Of a stretch of DNA of 64,000 nt, positions 25,290-35,128 are shown piece by piece (the first letter of the stretch is position 1; the number at the start of each line of letters is the position of its first letter). The position numbers and the translations under genes were made by a program. Origin of the DNA: Pontiellaceae bacterium B12227 (lineage in GTDB: Bacteria; Verrucomicrobiota; Kiritimatiellia; Kiritimatiellales; Pontiellaceae); assembly GCA_029432775.1 (NCBI GenBank), contig JAROAZ010000020.1:1-64000 (forward strand), written 5' to 3'. The notes beneath the pieces are model-generated. The model worked only from the letters and a program-made list of their open reading frames with translations, was not told the origin of the DNA and made no database searches.

Positions 25290-27236
25290 CTACTCGGGGA
25301 GCAAAAACAAACGAAACCCTGCATTTTTAGCGCGAGAAGAGATATCGCCCTCGATGCCATGCGCGCAACTCAGACTGCGCTCTTCATTATCGCTCCAGGA
25401 TCCCCCCCGGAGCTTACGTGAAGTCTTCCCGCTGCGTTCTTCCGTCCATTCCAGCACGTTGCCTCCCATTCCATACACGCCCCACGTATTGCTCCCGCTT
25501 TTTTCAACCGGGCATGAAACCTTATAAATATCCGAATAGTTCTCAATTTTTCCACTATCGTAATTTCCATACTTCGGAGGCCACTCATTGCCCCAGGGAT
25601 ATTCGCGAACCCGGCCGCAACGCGCCACCATAATCCACTCCTTTTTCGAAGGCAGAGTTAATTCATACCCTTCCGGTATTTCCAAATTATCCCGCATCCA
25701 GTCGATATATTTCTGCGCGTCTTTCCAGCTCACTTCCACCACGGGCTGATGGTCTTCATCTAACGATAATCCACCATAATTTCCGGAATTGTGATAGGGT
25801 TTAAAGAGGTGGTATTCAGCATTGGATACCTCGTATTTCCCGGCCCACCCCTTCAGGACGGGAATCCAGATAAATCTCATCTTCTGCCCGCCGCCCAGAT
25901 CGATAGAGGTATGACGCCCCTTCAGCGGCTCGCTCGCCGTTGTGGATTCCGGGGACACAGGAGCCGGCTTAGCGGCATCAATCAGAACCACGATCATGAC
26001 AACGCTGACCAATGAAGAAATGATCAATAAAGGAGCCAGCATGTCCGGACGCCGGTGTTTTACCCGGGACGAAACATTATCCGGTTTACCGGAACCGGAT
26101 GAAGACGGCTTACCCGCCGACTTTTCCGGAACCCTTCCTTTCGATGCCTTTCGCTTCTTTCGGGGATGTGACGGGCTGTCAGCAGAGGCGTGATTTTGGC
26201 GTTGCGGCCCCGCGTCCTTTGCCGGCAAGGTTGCTGGATTATCAACTCGTTTTGACCGAGATCCGGAACCCTTTAAAGACGGCAATGCCGCAACCATTTC
26301 TTCTACACTTTGGAAACGTTTATCGGGGCGCTTTTCCAGGGCCTTGATCACGAGGGCATCCCACGCAGGGTCGATCGAGGAATCAAGTTGCGAGGGGGTG
26401 CGCATGCCCAGATCCTCGCCCGTCAGCAGGCGGTAAATGATTAGACCCACCGCATAGAGATCGGAGCGTTCATCGGCCTCGTTCCCCTGCTTTTGTTCCG
26501 GGCTCATATATTCGAAGGTTCCGAGCAGCGATTCGGTGGAGGAGCCCACAGTATCGTGGTCGATGGGGGCAGAGCGCCCGTCGATCGGCACAATCACCGT
26601 CTTCACCCATTCTTCGCCCGACAACTTAACCAGACCGAAGTCAGTAATTTTGACCAACGGCACCGCACCATCCTCCCCGTGCAACAGGATATTGGATGGT
26701 TTCAAATCCCGGTGGATGGCCCCGCGGGCATGGGCATAGGCCAGGCCCTCCAGGATTTGTCTCAGGATCGGCAGAAGCAGTTCCTGCGCAACCTTTCCCC
26801 CGCAAGCCTGAGCCAGATCAGCAAGCGTAAGCAATTGATCCCGATTCGATTCAGATCCGGTTGGCAAACATTCCGAAGCTCCGCTGATGCCCTCGGCGAG
26901 CTCCATCCGCAGCCAATAGCGACCGGCGGTTTCGCCGAATTCATCGACCTGAACAATATTGGGGTGCTCAAGGTTGGCCATCACCTTGGCCTCGCTCCGG
27001 AAGTGTTCAAGGGCATGGGCGGGACGGAGGGATTTCTCCGACAGCAGTTTCAGGGCATACCGACGGCCGAGTGTCGTGTGCTGCACCTCATAAACCTGTC
27101 CCATGCCGCCCTTGCCCAGCACGCGCACGACATGGTACTGCCCGAGCACCGCGCCCGGCTCCAGAGAATAGTCCTCTGCCGCCCCGCTCCCCAGAACGGG
27201 CGGGACAGCATCCGGTGGATCGGTTGGTTCATTCAT
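25290..27236 (-). CDS. membrane-anchored Ser/Thr protein kinase with C-terminal FGE-sulfatase-like domain
   Basis: This 648-residue fusion joins a cytoplasmic Hanks-type kinase, a basic linker, one membrane helix and an extracytoplasmic formylglycine-generating-enzyme-like domain. Kinase marks are the glycine loop LGKGGMGQVY (40-49), K63, HRD 175-177, DFG 199-201 and YMSPEQ. The membrane helix is about 400-421. The C-terminal domain (about 445-648) has SNAEYHLF, EVSWKDAQKYIDWM, TLPSKKEWIMVARCG, PWGNEWP and RGGSWSDNEERSLSCAH. Only one Cys is seen where true FGE carries a catalytic pair, so it is probably a ligand-binding domain rather than a sulfatase activator. Kinase-FGE fusions occur in PVC bacteria. 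GGGGAAG precedes the ATG. Confidence 0.9.
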   Translation of the reverse strand: MNEPTDPPDAVPPVLGSGAAEDYSLEPGAVLGQYHVVRVLGKGGMGQVYEVQHTTLGRRYALKLLSEKSLRPAHALEHFRSEAKVMANLEHPNIVQVDEFGETAGRYWLRMELAEGISGASECLPTGSESNRDQLLTLADLAQACGGKVAQELLLPILRQILEGLAYAHARGAIHRDLKPSNILLHGEDGAVPLVKITDFGLVKLSGEEWVKTVIVPIDGRSAPIDHDTVGSSTESLLGTFEYMSPEQKQGNEADERSDLYAVGLIIYRLLTGEDLGMRTPSQLDSSIDPAWDALVIKALEKRPDKRFQSVEEMVAALPSLKGSGSRSKRVDNPATLPAKDAGPQRQNHASADSPSHPRKKRKASKGRVPEKSAGKPSSSGSGKPDNVSSRVKHRRPDMLAPLLIISSLVSVVMIVVLIDAAKPAPVSPESTTASEPLKGRHTSIDLGGGQKMRFIWIPVLKGWAGKYEVSNAEYHLFKPYHNSGNYGGLSLDEDHQPVVEVSWKDAQKYIDWMRDNLEIPEGYELTLPSKKEWIMVARCGRVREYPWGNEWPPKYGNYDSGKIENYSDIYKVSCPVEKSGSNTWGVYGMGGNVLEWTEERSGKTSRKLRGGSWSDNEERSLSCAHGIEGDISSRAKNAGFRLFLLPE

Positions 27237-27362
27237 CTTTTACTTCCCCAAAAAAGTTATAGTAAGCTAACAAAAGAAAAAACCGTATGGCAAACTCGCA
27301 CTTCCTTTAACCATCCATCTTCCTTGTCTTATGGGACATAACCCATTACTCATTAACTCATC

Positions 27363-28829
27363 ATGGAAAACTTAAGCATCATCATCACCTTCATCGCCTA
27401 CCTCATCTTCATGCTGGCGATCGGCGCCCACTTCTGTAAACGCAACGAATCGCTCTCCGACTATCTGATCGGCGACCGGCAGCTTAACAAATGGGTTACC
27501 TCTATGAGCGCTCAGGCATCCGACATGAGCGGCTGGTTGCTGCTCGGACTGCCCGGCTACGCCTACCTCCAGGGACTGGAAGCCGTTTGGATTGCCCTCG
27601 GACTCGGCATTGGAACCTATCTAAACTGGAAATTTGTTGCGCTGAAACTCCGGCGCTTCACGGAAGCGGCCGGCAATGCTATCACCCTGCCCGACTATTT
27701 TGCCAACCGGTTTAATGATCACAACAAATCCCTCAGGGTTCTTTCGGCGCTCTTCATTCTCGTCTTCTTCCTCATCTATACGGCTTCGGGCTTCGTAGCC
27801 GGAGCAAAGCTATTCGAATCCGTTTTCGGCCTGGCCTACCACAATGCTCTGTTGATCGGTGTCGTGGTTATTATTTCCTACACAGCCCTCGGCGGATTCA
27901 TGGCGGTCAGCTGGACCGACTTTTTTCAGGGCATCATCATGTTTTTCGCCATCATCGCGGTTCCAATCCTTGGAATTCATGCCACGGGCGGCTTTGCAGC
28001 ATCTTCCAATGCCTGGAATTCCGTCAGCCCCGGATTTATGGATATTTTTTCGCACGGGAACAGCGATCCGCTGAAAGCTATTTCTGTGATTTCGCTGATG
28101 GCATGGGGCATTGGCTATTGCGGCCAGCCGCACATCCTGACCCGCTTTATGGCCATCCGCTCACCGGAGGAAATCAAACCCGCCCGACGGATTGCAATGA
28201 CCTGGGTGATTGTCAGCCTCTCCTGCGCCGTGCTGGTTGGGCTCATCGGCCGGATTTATCTGGCCGAAAAGCTGCCGGACTCCGATTCCGAGAAAATTTT
28301 TATGATACTGGTCCGTCAGCTTACGCACCCTGTTATCGGAGGCATTTTGCTGGCAGCCGTCCTCGCCGCCATCATGAGCACAGCCGATTCCCAGCTACTG
28401 GTCACCTCATCCGCTCTCACAGAAGATCTCTACCGGGTCATCATTCGTCCAAAGGCCTCGCAGAAAGAACTGGTATGGGTCAGCCGCGGCACGGTGATCG
28501 GCGTGGCCGCACTTGCATGCATGATTGCACTTAAACCCGACAGCAGTGTGCTTGGACTCGTATCCTATGCCTGGGCAGGATTCGGTTCCACTTTCGGCCC
28601 GCTGGTACTGCTCTCTCTTTATTGGAAACGTATGACCCGCAACGGAGCACTGGCCGGAATTATCGGCGGCGCAATTACGGTGCTGGTCTGGAAACACCTG
28701 AGCGGCGGGATTTTCGATCTTTATGAAATCGTACCCGGCTTCCTGATCAGCACCCTTTGCATTGTTCTGTTCAGCTTGCTTCAAAAAGCCCCTGACAGCG
28801 ACGTGGATGCCTTGTTTGATGCAACCTAA
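27363..28829 (+). CDS. putP: sodium/proline symporter PutP
   Basis: PutP imports proline with sodium and belongs to the sodium:solute symporter family (LeuT fold). The 488-residue protein shows about 13 hydrophobic segments. Family marks include SDYLIGDRQLNKWVTSMSAQASDMSGWLLLGLPG near the N terminus, ALGGFMAVSWTDFFQG, GYCGQPHILTRFMA and AAIMSTADSQLLVTSSA. It starts about 125 bases from the kinase gene, transcribed away from it. One exact and one variant copy of the iterated palindrome lie within it. Confidence 0.93.
   Translation: MENLSIIITFIAYLIFMLAIGAHFCKRNESLSDYLIGDRQLNKWVTSMSAQASDMSGWLLLGLPGYAYLQGLEAVWIALGLGIGTYLNWKFVALKLRRFTEAAGNAITLPDYFANRFNDHNKSLRVLSALFILVFFLIYTASGFVAGAKLFESVFGLAYHNALLIGVVVIISYTALGGFMAVSWTDFFQGIIMFFAIIAVPILGIHATGGFAASSNAWNSVSPGFMDIFSHGNSDPLKAISVISLMAWGIGYCGQPHILTRFMAIRSPEEIKPARRIAMTWVIVSLSCAVLVGLIGRIYLAEKLPDSDSEKIFMILVRQLTHPVIGGILLAAVLAAIMSTADSQLLVTSSALTEDLYRVIIRPKASQKELVWVSRGTVIGVAALACMIALKPDSSVLGLVSYAWAGFGSTFGPLVLLSLYWKRMTRNGALAGIIGGAITVLVWKHLSGGIFDLYEIVPGFLISTLCIVLFSLLQKAPDSDVDALFDAT
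27961..27975. repeat. iterated palindrome, exact copy in putP
   Basis: TTCCAA-TCC-TTGGAA; plus-strand codons V-P-I-L-G-I. A one-mismatch copy follows 43 bases later at 28004-28018, read as S-S-N-A-W-N. Confidence 0.85.
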
Positions 28830-29569
28830 ATCGGCCTCGGAGCCCGCCTGGTTTTATGATGCTGTGCCCGCCGGCGCTCCAGCGCGAAGCCGGCAAAAAC
28901 CGGCGACGAACCCACAAGCCCTATGATTAGGAACAGACCGAATGCCGTTCCAATCGGGAAAATGAGCAGGTTGCAAACGGCCAATGCATAACCGAGCGTA
29001 AGCCCCCAGGCCTTTTTGAGCATCACACCGGTTAAAGTAACCACAGACAATACAAACAAGCCGGCAAACAGCGTCGGCAGGACAATCGCCAAAAGGTGGT
29101 CTTCGTGCTTATTCAGCAGTTGTAAAAAGGTCAATCCCAGATACAGCACGGGTAGCACCGCGCAGAGGACCTTCAGCAGGCTCAGCCAGATGCTGCCAGA
29201 TTCTTTGACAACCTCGTTTCGGGATTTCGAGGTTCTGGTCCGGCGCCCTTCCCAGCGGTCAACCGTTTGAGGAGCCGAGTAAATCGAAGTGGAATCAAGA
29301 CCTTCCGTCTGTTCAGCCTGTTCTTCGGTTTTGCGCGTTTTTCCATAAGAGCGCCTGCGACTCCGCTTGTTTAAGCGCGCAAACTCAAAATAGCCGAGCG
29401 CAGCCACGGCGACAAAAGAAAGAACTAACAGGGTAATATCAGCCTTTCGCTGACTGTTGTATTTTTCCAGCAGCTCACCCGTTTCATGCATTTGCATGAG
29501 CGAATTGGCAGACAAGCCAATCAGAAAAGCAAATACAACAATTCCCACTATGCGTAACACTCTCAACAT
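28826..29569 (-). CDS. predicted membrane protein of unknown function
   Basis: This 247-residue protein is not assigned to a family. It opens with a membrane segment (IVGIVVFAFLIGLSANSLM), has another (ITLLVLSFVAVAALGYFEFA), a charged Arg/Lys/Glu-rich cytoplasmic stretch (about 69-118) and then three more hydrophobic segments from about 125. It converges on putP and overlaps its stop by four bases. The upstream neighbour on the same strand is clpB, about 100 bases away. No enzyme motif is visible. Confidence 0.7.
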   Translation of the reverse strand: MLRVLRIVGIVVFAFLIGLSANSLMQMHETGELLEKYNSQRKADITLLVLSFVAVAALGYFEFARLNKRSRRRSYGKTRKTEEQAEQTEGLDSTSIYSAPQTVDRWEGRRTRTSKSRNEVVKESGSIWLSLLKVLCAVLPVLYLGLTFLQLLNKHEDHLLAIVLPTLFAGLFVLSVVTLTGVMLKKAWGLTLGYALAVCNLLIFPIGTAFGLFLIIGLVGSSPVFAGFALERRRAQHHKTRRAPRPI

Positions 29570-29670
29570 GGTTCATCCTCCAATTCAACCCATGTATAGC
29601 GTTCTCACAGTAGTAGCCACTGAATTTTTGTCAACCTTATGACTAGTATTTTTTACTAGACGCATCCCTG

Positions 29671-32247
29671 CTAATGAAAACTCAGTTCCTCACCATCAAG
29701 ATCGACATGAATCACCGAACCGGGCACCTTTTCGCCGGAAATAATACTCCGGGAAAGTGGAGTTTCCACATGCTGCTGAATGAAACGCTTCAACGGACGC
29801 GCTCCGTAAACAGGATCAAACCCTTCTTTGGCAATATAAGCGGATGCCTCTGCACTCACCTTCAGCTCCAACCGCTGCTGCAACAGCCGATCCCGCAGCT
29901 CCGCGATCAACAGATCGACAATTCCGGTGATCTCACCCAACGAAAGCGGTTTAAACAGCACGGTTTCATCTACCCGGTTCAAAAACTCCGGGCGGAAGTG
30001 CGACCGCAAAGCCGCCATCACCTGCGCTCGGGCCGGTTCAGCAATATGGCCTTCCGCATCGATTCCTTCCAGCAAATGGGTCGATCCGATGTTACTGGTC
30101 ATAATAATGATCGTATTCTTAAAGCTGACTGTCCGGCCGTGCGAATCGGTCAAACGACCATCTTCCAGAATCTGGAGCAGCACATTGAATACATCATGAT
30201 GCGCTTTCTCAATTTCATCGAGCAATACCACGCTATACGGCTTGCGCCGCACGGCCTCCGTCAGCTGGCCGCCCTCTTCAAAGCCCACATAGCCGGGAGG
30301 CGCTCCAACCAACCGCGAAACGGTATGCTTTTCCATATACTCGCTCATATCGATCCGCACCATATTGGCTTCCGAATCAAAAAGCTCCCAGGCCAGCGTC
30401 CGGGCCAGCTCGGTCTTCCCGACACCCGTCGGGCCAAGAAACAGAAACGATCCAATCGGCCGGTTCGGATTTTTAATCCCCGCCCGCGCCCGCAGCACGG
30501 CGTCGGCCACGGCCTGCACCGCCTCGTCCTGGCCAATCACCCGCTCATGCAGCACATCGTCCAGTTTCAGCAACTTTTCACGCTCGCCTTCCAGCAACTT
30601 GGTCAGCGGGATACCGACCCACCGGGAAATCACTTCCGCAATCTCCTCCTCGGTCACCTCTTCGCGCAGCAGGCTTCCCGCCTCGCGCCCGGTCATGGCC
30701 GCCTCGGCCTCTTCCAGCTGCTTTCCAATGTCCGGAATGGTTCCGTGCCGCAGCTTGGCCACGCGTTCCAGATCGTATTCCCGCTCCGCCTTTTCGGCTT
30801 CCATACGGGCCAGCTCCAGTCCTTCGCGCAGCTCACGCACCTTTTCAATGCCGCCCTTTTCATGGTCCCACTGCGCGCGCATGGCATCGGCATCGGCCTT
30901 CAGATCCGCCAGCTCCTGCTTCAAAACGGAGAGCCGCTCTTTACTCGCCGGATCCTTTTCTTTTTTCAGCGCCGTCTCTTCAATCTCAAGACGCATCACC
31001 TTCCGGGTAATCTCGTCCAGCTCTGCCGGCATCGAATCAATCTCCGTACGGATCGTTGCGCAGGCCTCGTCCATCAGGTCAATGGCCTTATCCGGCAGGA
31101 ACCGGTCCGAGATATACCGATCCGAGAGCACCGCGGAAGAAACCAGCGCAGCATCCTGAATGCGCACGCCGTGATGCACTTCAAAGCGCTCCTTCAGTCC
31201 GCGCAGAATCGAAATGGTGTCCTCCACGCTCGGCACATCCACCACCACCGGTTGGAAACGCCGCTCCAGCGCAGAATCCTTTTCAATATATTTCCGGTGC
31301 TCATCCAGTGTGGTCGCCCCAATACAGTGCAGCTCGCCGCGCGCCAGCATCGGCTTCAGCATATTCCCCGCGTCGGACGAACCTTCCGTCTTGCCGGCCC
31401 CCACGATTGTGTGCAGCTCATCAATGAACAGAATAATCCGCCCTTCGGCCGCTTTGATTTCCTGCAGCACCGCTTTCAGACGCTCCTCGAATTCACCGCG
31501 ATATTTTGCCCCCGCCATCAGCGCCGTCATATCCAGCGCCCAGATCGATTTATCCTTCAAACCTTCCGGTACATCGCCGCGCACAATCCGCTGCGCCAGC
31601 CCTTCCACAATCGCAGTTTTGCCCACGCCCGGCTCGCCGATCAGCACCGGGTTGTTTTTTGTTTTACGCGAAAGAATACGAATCACCGAGCGGATCTCCA
31701 AATCGCGGCCGATCACCGGGTCCATCTTTCCCGTCCGTGCGGTTTCCACCAGATCCACGCCATATTTTTCCAGCGCCTCGTACTGGCCCTCCGGGTTATC
31801 GGAGGTCACACGCTGATTTCCGCGCACCTTTTCCAATGCCTGGAAAAGCGCGTTGCGGTCCACGCCGTTTTCTTTAAGCAATTTGATCTCGCCGGAAAAG
31901 ACGATCAGCAAATGCTCCACCGAAACAAATTCATCCTTCAGCTTCTTTGCTTCATCGCCCGCCTTCACCAGCAGCTGGTTCAGCCGTTGGGTAATATAAA
32001 CCTTCCCGGCTTCCGTGGCACCCTGCACCCGTGGCCGCTTTTCCAGTTCCTGCTCCAGCTGAGCGGTAATCACCGGGACTGCAGCACCGACATTTTCAAT
32101 AAGGCGCGGCGCCAATCCGTTTTCCTGTTCCATCAAAGCAAGCAGCACATGTTCAGCATCCACTTCCTGATGACCAAACCGCAACGCTTTTACCTGCGCC
32201 TGCTGCAGCGCTTCCTGAACCTTCTGTGTCGTTTTATTCATATCCAT
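29671..32247 (-). CDS. clpB: protein disaggregase ClpB
   Basis: ClpB is a hexameric AAA+ chaperone that pulls proteins out of aggregates with DnaK. The 858-residue length matches the family. It has a Clp_N domain (about 1-145), Walker A GEPGVGKT and an [15 protein letters not shown] segment in AAA1, a long coiled-coil middle domain rich in Glu/Lys/Arg (about 405-520), AAA2 with [13 protein letters not shown], and [16 protein letters not shown]. The ATG at 32247 is chosen because GGAGG sits six bases before it; the frame stays open from a GTG at 32436 but those residues are unlike ClpB. No CIRCE element was seen upstream. Confidence 0.97.
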   Translation of the reverse strand: MDMNKTTQKVQEALQQAQVKALRFGHQEVDAEHVLLALMEQENGLAPRLIENVGAAVPVITAQLEQELEKRPRVQGATEAGKVYITQRLNQLLVKAGDEAKKLKDEFVSVEHLLIVFSGEIKLLKENGVDRNALFQALEKVRGNQRVTSDNPEGQYEALEKYGVDLVETARTGKMDPVIGRDLEIRSVIRILSRKTKNNPVLIGEPGVGKTAIVEGLAQRIVRGDVPEGLKDKSIWALDMTALMAGAKYRGEFEERLKAVLQEIKAAEGRIILFIDELHTIVGAGKTEGSSDAGNMLKPMLARGELHCIGATTLDEHRKYIEKDSALERRFQPVVVDVPSVEDTISILRGLKERFEVHHGVRIQDAALVSSAVLSDRYISDRFLPDKAIDLMDEACATIRTEIDSMPAELDEITRKVMRLEIEETALKKEKDPASKERLSVLKQELADLKADADAMRAQWDHEKGGIEKVRELREGLELARMEAEKAEREYDLERVAKLRHGTIPDIGKQLEEAEAAMTGREAGSLLREEVTEEEIAEVISRWVGIPLTKLLEGEREKLLKLDDVLHERVIGQDEAVQAVADAVLRARAGIKNPNRPIGSFLFLGPTGVGKTELARTLAWELFDSEANMVRIDMSEYMEKHTVSRLVGAPPGYVGFEEGGQLTEAVRRKPYSVVLLDEIEKAHHDVFNVLLQILEDGRLTDSHGRTVSFKNTIIIMTSNIGSTHLLEGIDAEGHIAEPARAQVMAALRSHFRPEFLNRVDETVLFKPLSLGEITGIVDLLIAELRDRLLQQRLELKVSAEASAYIAKEGFDPVYGARPLKRFIQQHVETPLSRSIISGEKVPGSVIHVDLDGEELSFH

Positions 32248-32311
32248 TGTAAACCTCCATAAAGTCAAACGCCCTATTGCACCGACCGTGCCAACGCAAA
32301 AAGCCCCGGTT

Positions 32312-32326
32312 TTCCAACCTTTGGAA
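32312..32326. repeat. iterated palindrome, exact copy upstream of clpB
   Basis: TTCCAA-CCT-TTGGAA. A second, two-mismatch copy (TTCCAATGACCGGAA at 32329-32343) follows after two bases, making a tandem pair in the clpB leader. Confidence 0.85.
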
Positions 32327-32424
32327 ATTTCCAATGACCGGAAACCGCGCCATTTCCGCCCACCACCGCGACAAGATGGCGCTCGCGGGCGACACATCGC
32401 TTGCCCCCAACGAATACCATGTAG

Positions 32425-32446
32425 GGGCGGACCCACGTGTCCGCCC
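32425..32446. repeat. inverted repeat GGGCGGAC...GTCCGCCC, REP-like
   Basis: Perfect 8-base arms around a six-base loop, in the spacer between clpB and the exchanger gene. The design resembles the palindrome at 23-43 but the wording differs. Confidence 0.55.
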
Positions 32447-32494
32447 GCTTCCTTCGCCGTAACCCGCTACCGTTGTTATATGCAATAAGGTTTG

Positions 32495-32509
32495 TTCCAA
32501 TGATTGGAA
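32495..32509. repeat. iterated palindrome, exact copy upstream of the exchanger gene
   Basis: TTCCAA-TGA-TTGGAA ends 18 bases before the likely start codon of the cation exchanger, where it could overlap a promoter or leader. Confidence 0.85.
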
Positions 32510-32527
32510 CTCGTGTACAAAACCCGC

Positions 32528-33571
32528 ATGGAAATTATGGAACAATTGATTGGAACGCAGATCGGGCTTTTGGTTGCTTTCATTGCAACAGCGACTTTAG
32601 TGGTTCTGGCCGGCATTAAACTCAGCGTCTACGGCGATGCACTGGGCGACCGAACCGGACTGGGCAACGGCCTGATCGGCCTCGTTTTTCTGGCCGGCGT
32701 CACCAGCCTGCCGGAACTGGTGGTTTCTCTCACCTCGGTACTGAAGGCCGCCACCCCGGCCATCGGAGCGGATCTGGCCACCGGAAATATGCTCGGCTCC
32801 AACGTATTCAACCTGCTGATTCTGGCCTTTATGGCCCTGCTCTTTTCTAAAAAGTTCCAACCTTCGGAAATGGAGACGCCCCACACCGACTCCACAGTCT
32901 ACGGTTTAGTGATGCTCGGGCTCTTCAGCGTGGCCTATCTGGCATCCAACTGGGGAAATTTTCTGGCCCCCGGCCTGGACTGCACCTGGTTTGTTCTGTC
33001 GCTGCCCGTGGTCTATCTGACTATTCTCATGCGCGAACACAAACAGCATCAGGAATCGGATGATGAAGCGAAACTGCCCGCGGGGAGCAAACTCACGCAG
33101 ATTCCCGCTCCTCAGTTTTACAGCGTATTGCTCGGCCTTTGCGGGCTCATTATTCTTGGCGGTGTTATTCTTTCTATTCTTGGAAGCCGCATGGCCCTCC
33201 CGCCTGAACAGGGCGGATTCGGCCTGGAAGCCAGCCTCATCGGCACCATCTTCCTGGCCATCTCCACCAGCCTGCCGGAACTCGTCATTTCCTTCGCCAG
33301 CATTCGTATGGGCTTTCTCGATATGGCCGTCGGAAACGTGCTCGGCAGCAACATGTTCAATCTGCTGATCATCTTTGTGGCGGATGTTGCCTTGCGTAAG
33401 GCCAGCCTGTTGGCAAACGCTTCTTCCAAACATTGGACGAGCGTCATCCTGATCCTCGCCCTCACCCTGATGGCCAGCGCCCTGCTGCGCACCAAAACCC
33501 GCACCGCCGCCACCATCATCTCGATCCTCATGATTGCGCTCTACGCAACAGCCATGACCTTGTTCATGTAA
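32528..33571 (+). CDS. calcium/sodium antiporter (YrbG/CaCA family)
   Basis: This roughly 347-residue membrane protein belongs to the cation exchanger superfamily that swaps Ca2+ for Na+ or H+. Two inverted alpha-repeats are clear: LVFLAGVTSLPELVVSLTSV with NMLGSNVFNLLIL, and IFLAISTSLPELVISFASI with NVLGSNMFNLLII. The Glu in each LPEL and the GSN(V/M)FN loops form the ion site. About ten hydrophobic segments are seen. Starts at 32504, 32528 or 32537 are possible; I prefer 32528 or 32537. It is divergent from clpB. Confidence 0.88.
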   Translation: MEIMEQLIGTQIGLLVAFIATATLVVLAGIKLSVYGDALGDRTGLGNGLIGLVFLAGVTSLPELVVSLTSVLKAATPAIGADLATGNMLGSNVFNLLILAFMALLFSKKFQPSEMETPHTDSTVYGLVMLGLFSVAYLASNWGNFLAPGLDCTWFVLSLPVVYLTILMREHKQHQESDDEAKLPAGSKLTQIPAPQFYSVLLGLCGLIILGGVILSILGSRMALPPEQGGFGLEASLIGTIFLAISTSLPELVISFASIRMGFLDMAVGNVLGSNMFNLLIIFVADVALRKASLLANASSKHWTSVILILALTLMASALLRTKTRTAATIISILMIALYATAMTLFM

Positions 33572-33577
33572 GCAAAA

Positions 33578-33612
33578 AGGCCGAAAGCCCGTTTGGGGCT
33601 TTCGACCTTTGA
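33578..33612. terminator. terminator between the exchanger gene and ahcY
   Basis: A 15-base stem with one mismatch (AAAGGcCGAAAGCCC / GGGCTTTCGaCCTTT) around GTTTG. On the minus strand it is followed by a T tract, so it serves ahcY best and probably both convergent genes. Confidence 0.85.
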
Positions 33613-33633
33613 CGAATCGATTTCAACTACACG

Positions 33634-35085
33634 TTAGTAGCGGTAATGATCCGGCTTGAACGGGCCATTTTTCGGAATTCCGAGATACTTGGCCTGTTTA
33701 TGGGTGAGCGTATCGAGTTTTACTCCGACTTTTTCGAGGTGCAGACGAGCCACTTCCTCATCGAGGAATTTCGGCAGGACATAAACACCCACCGGATATT
33801 TACCCGGGTTGCAGTAGAGTTCCATCTGCGCCAGCACCTGGTTGGTGAAGCTGTTGGACATCACGAAACTCGGATGACCGGTCGCACAACCGAGGTTCAC
33901 CAGACGGCCTTCGGCCAGCAGGATAATGCTGTTGCCTTTCGGCATCGTGATTTTGTCGACCTGCGGCTTAATGTTGGTCCACTTGTATTTTTTCATCTTT
34001 TCGACCTGAATTTCAGAATCGAAGTGCCCGATATTACAAACGATTGCCATATCCTTCATTTTCTTCATATGGCGTTCGGTAATAACATCGCAGTTACCGG
34101 TGGTGGTCACGAAAACGTCGCCGATCAGCGCGGCGTCGTCCATGTTCATGACTTCATACCCTTCCATCGCGGCCTGCAGTGCGCAGATCGGATCGATTTC
34201 GGTAACAATTACACGTGCTCCCTGCCCTACGAGCGACTGTGCACAGCCTTTGCCCACATCGCCGTAACCGGCCACAACAGCAACCTTGCCGGAAAGCATC
34301 ACGTCAGTGGCCCGCATGATGGAATCAACGAGCGAGTGACGGCAGCCGTAGAGGTTGTCGAACTTGGATTTGGTGACGGAGTCGTTCACGTTGAATGCCG
34401 GGAAGAGCAGTTCGCCGGCTGCTTCCAGCTGATAGAGACGATGTACGCCGGTGGTGGTTTCTTCCGACACACCCAGAATATCTTTAGCGATACGGGAGAA
34501 ACGGGTCGGATCTTTTTTCAGCGCTTTTTTCAACTGTGCCAGGAAAACGGCTTCTTCTTCGCTCTCCGGTTTTTTATCGAGAACGGTCGGATCTTTTTCC
34601 GCTTTCACCCCAACCTGAACAAACATGGTGGCATCGCCGCCATCGTCGAGAATCACGTTCGGTCCCTTGCCGTTGCCCCAGTCGAGGATACGGTCGGTGT
34701 ATTCCCAGTATTCTTCGAGCGTTTCACCCTTCACTGCGAATACCGGCGTGCCCTTTTTGGCAACAGCCGCCGCGGCGTGGTCCTGCGTGGAGAAAATATT
34801 GCAGCTGGCCCAGCGTACTTTTGCACCGAGGGCCTGCAGGGTTTCAATCAGCATGGCCGTCTGAATGGTCATGTGAAGCGAACCCGTGATGCGAGCCCCT
34901 TTGAGCGGCTTTTCCGTGCCGTACTTTTCGCGTAGCGCCATCAGCCCCGGCATTTCGTATTCGGCAAGATCCATTTCCTTACGGCCGAATTCCGCCAGAC
35001 CGATATCTGCAATTACGCAATCCATCACTTTTTTCTTTGCAGCTTTTTTTGCTGTCTTCTTTGTAGCTTTCTTTTTTCCAGCCAT
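33634..35085 (-). CDS. ahcY: S-adenosylhomocysteinase AhcY
   Basis: AhcY hydrolyses S-adenosylhomocysteine to adenosine and homocysteine, clearing the inhibitor left by methyltransferases. The 483-residue protein has [14 protein letters not shown] (substrate), [12 protein letters not shown], the NAD site [18 protein letters not shown] (about 267-284) and the C-terminal FKPDHYRY. The first 20 residues are unusually lysine- and alanine-rich, which is not part of the conserved core. A variant of the iterated palindrome overlaps its start codon. It lies 43 bases after the ArsR-methyltransferase gene, likely in one operon. Confidence 0.97.
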   Translation of the reverse strand: MAGKKKATKKTAKKAAKKKVMDCVIADIGLAEFGRKEMDLAEYEMPGLMALREKYGTEKPLKGARITGSLHMTIQTAMLIETLQALGAKVRWASCNIFSTQDHAAAAVAKKGTPVFAVKGETLEEYWEYTDRILDWGNGKGPNVILDDGGDATMFVQVGVKAEKDPTVLDKKPESEEEAVFLAQLKKALKKDPTRFSRIAKDILGVSEETTTGVHRLYQLEAAGELLFPAFNVNDSVTKSKFDNLYGCRHSLVDSIMRATDVMLSGKVAVVAGYGDVGKGCAQSLVGQGARVIVTEIDPICALQAAMEGYEVMNMDDAALIGDVFVTTTGNCDVITERHMKKMKDMAIVCNIGHFDSEIQVEKMKKYKWTNIKPQVDKITMPKGNSIILLAEGRLVNLGCATGHPSFVMSNSFTNQVLAQMELYCNPGKYPVGVYVLPKFLDEEVARLHLEKVGVKLDTLTHKQAKYLGIPKNGPFKPDHYRY

Positions 35086-35090
35086 TGGAA
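35076..35090. repeat. iterated palindrome variant overlapping the ahcY start codon
   Basis: TTCCAGCCATTGGAA differs from the consensus by one base and spans the ahcY ATG. A protein bound here could affect initiation. Confidence 0.7.
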
Positions 35091-35128
35091 GTTCTCCGTT
35101 TGGGTTATAAGATTCAGTTTATTAAGTA

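Noticed and set aside
25290-27236. Calling the kinase fusion the sulfatase-activating enzyme of the locus
   Set aside because: The catalytic Cys pair of FGE is not evident; only one Cys is seen in the expected region.
29674-32262. An 862-codon open frame opposite clpB
   Set aside because: Same cause; its translation is rich in Arg, His, Gln and Leu and has no domain marks, whereas ClpB on the minus strand is beyond doubt.
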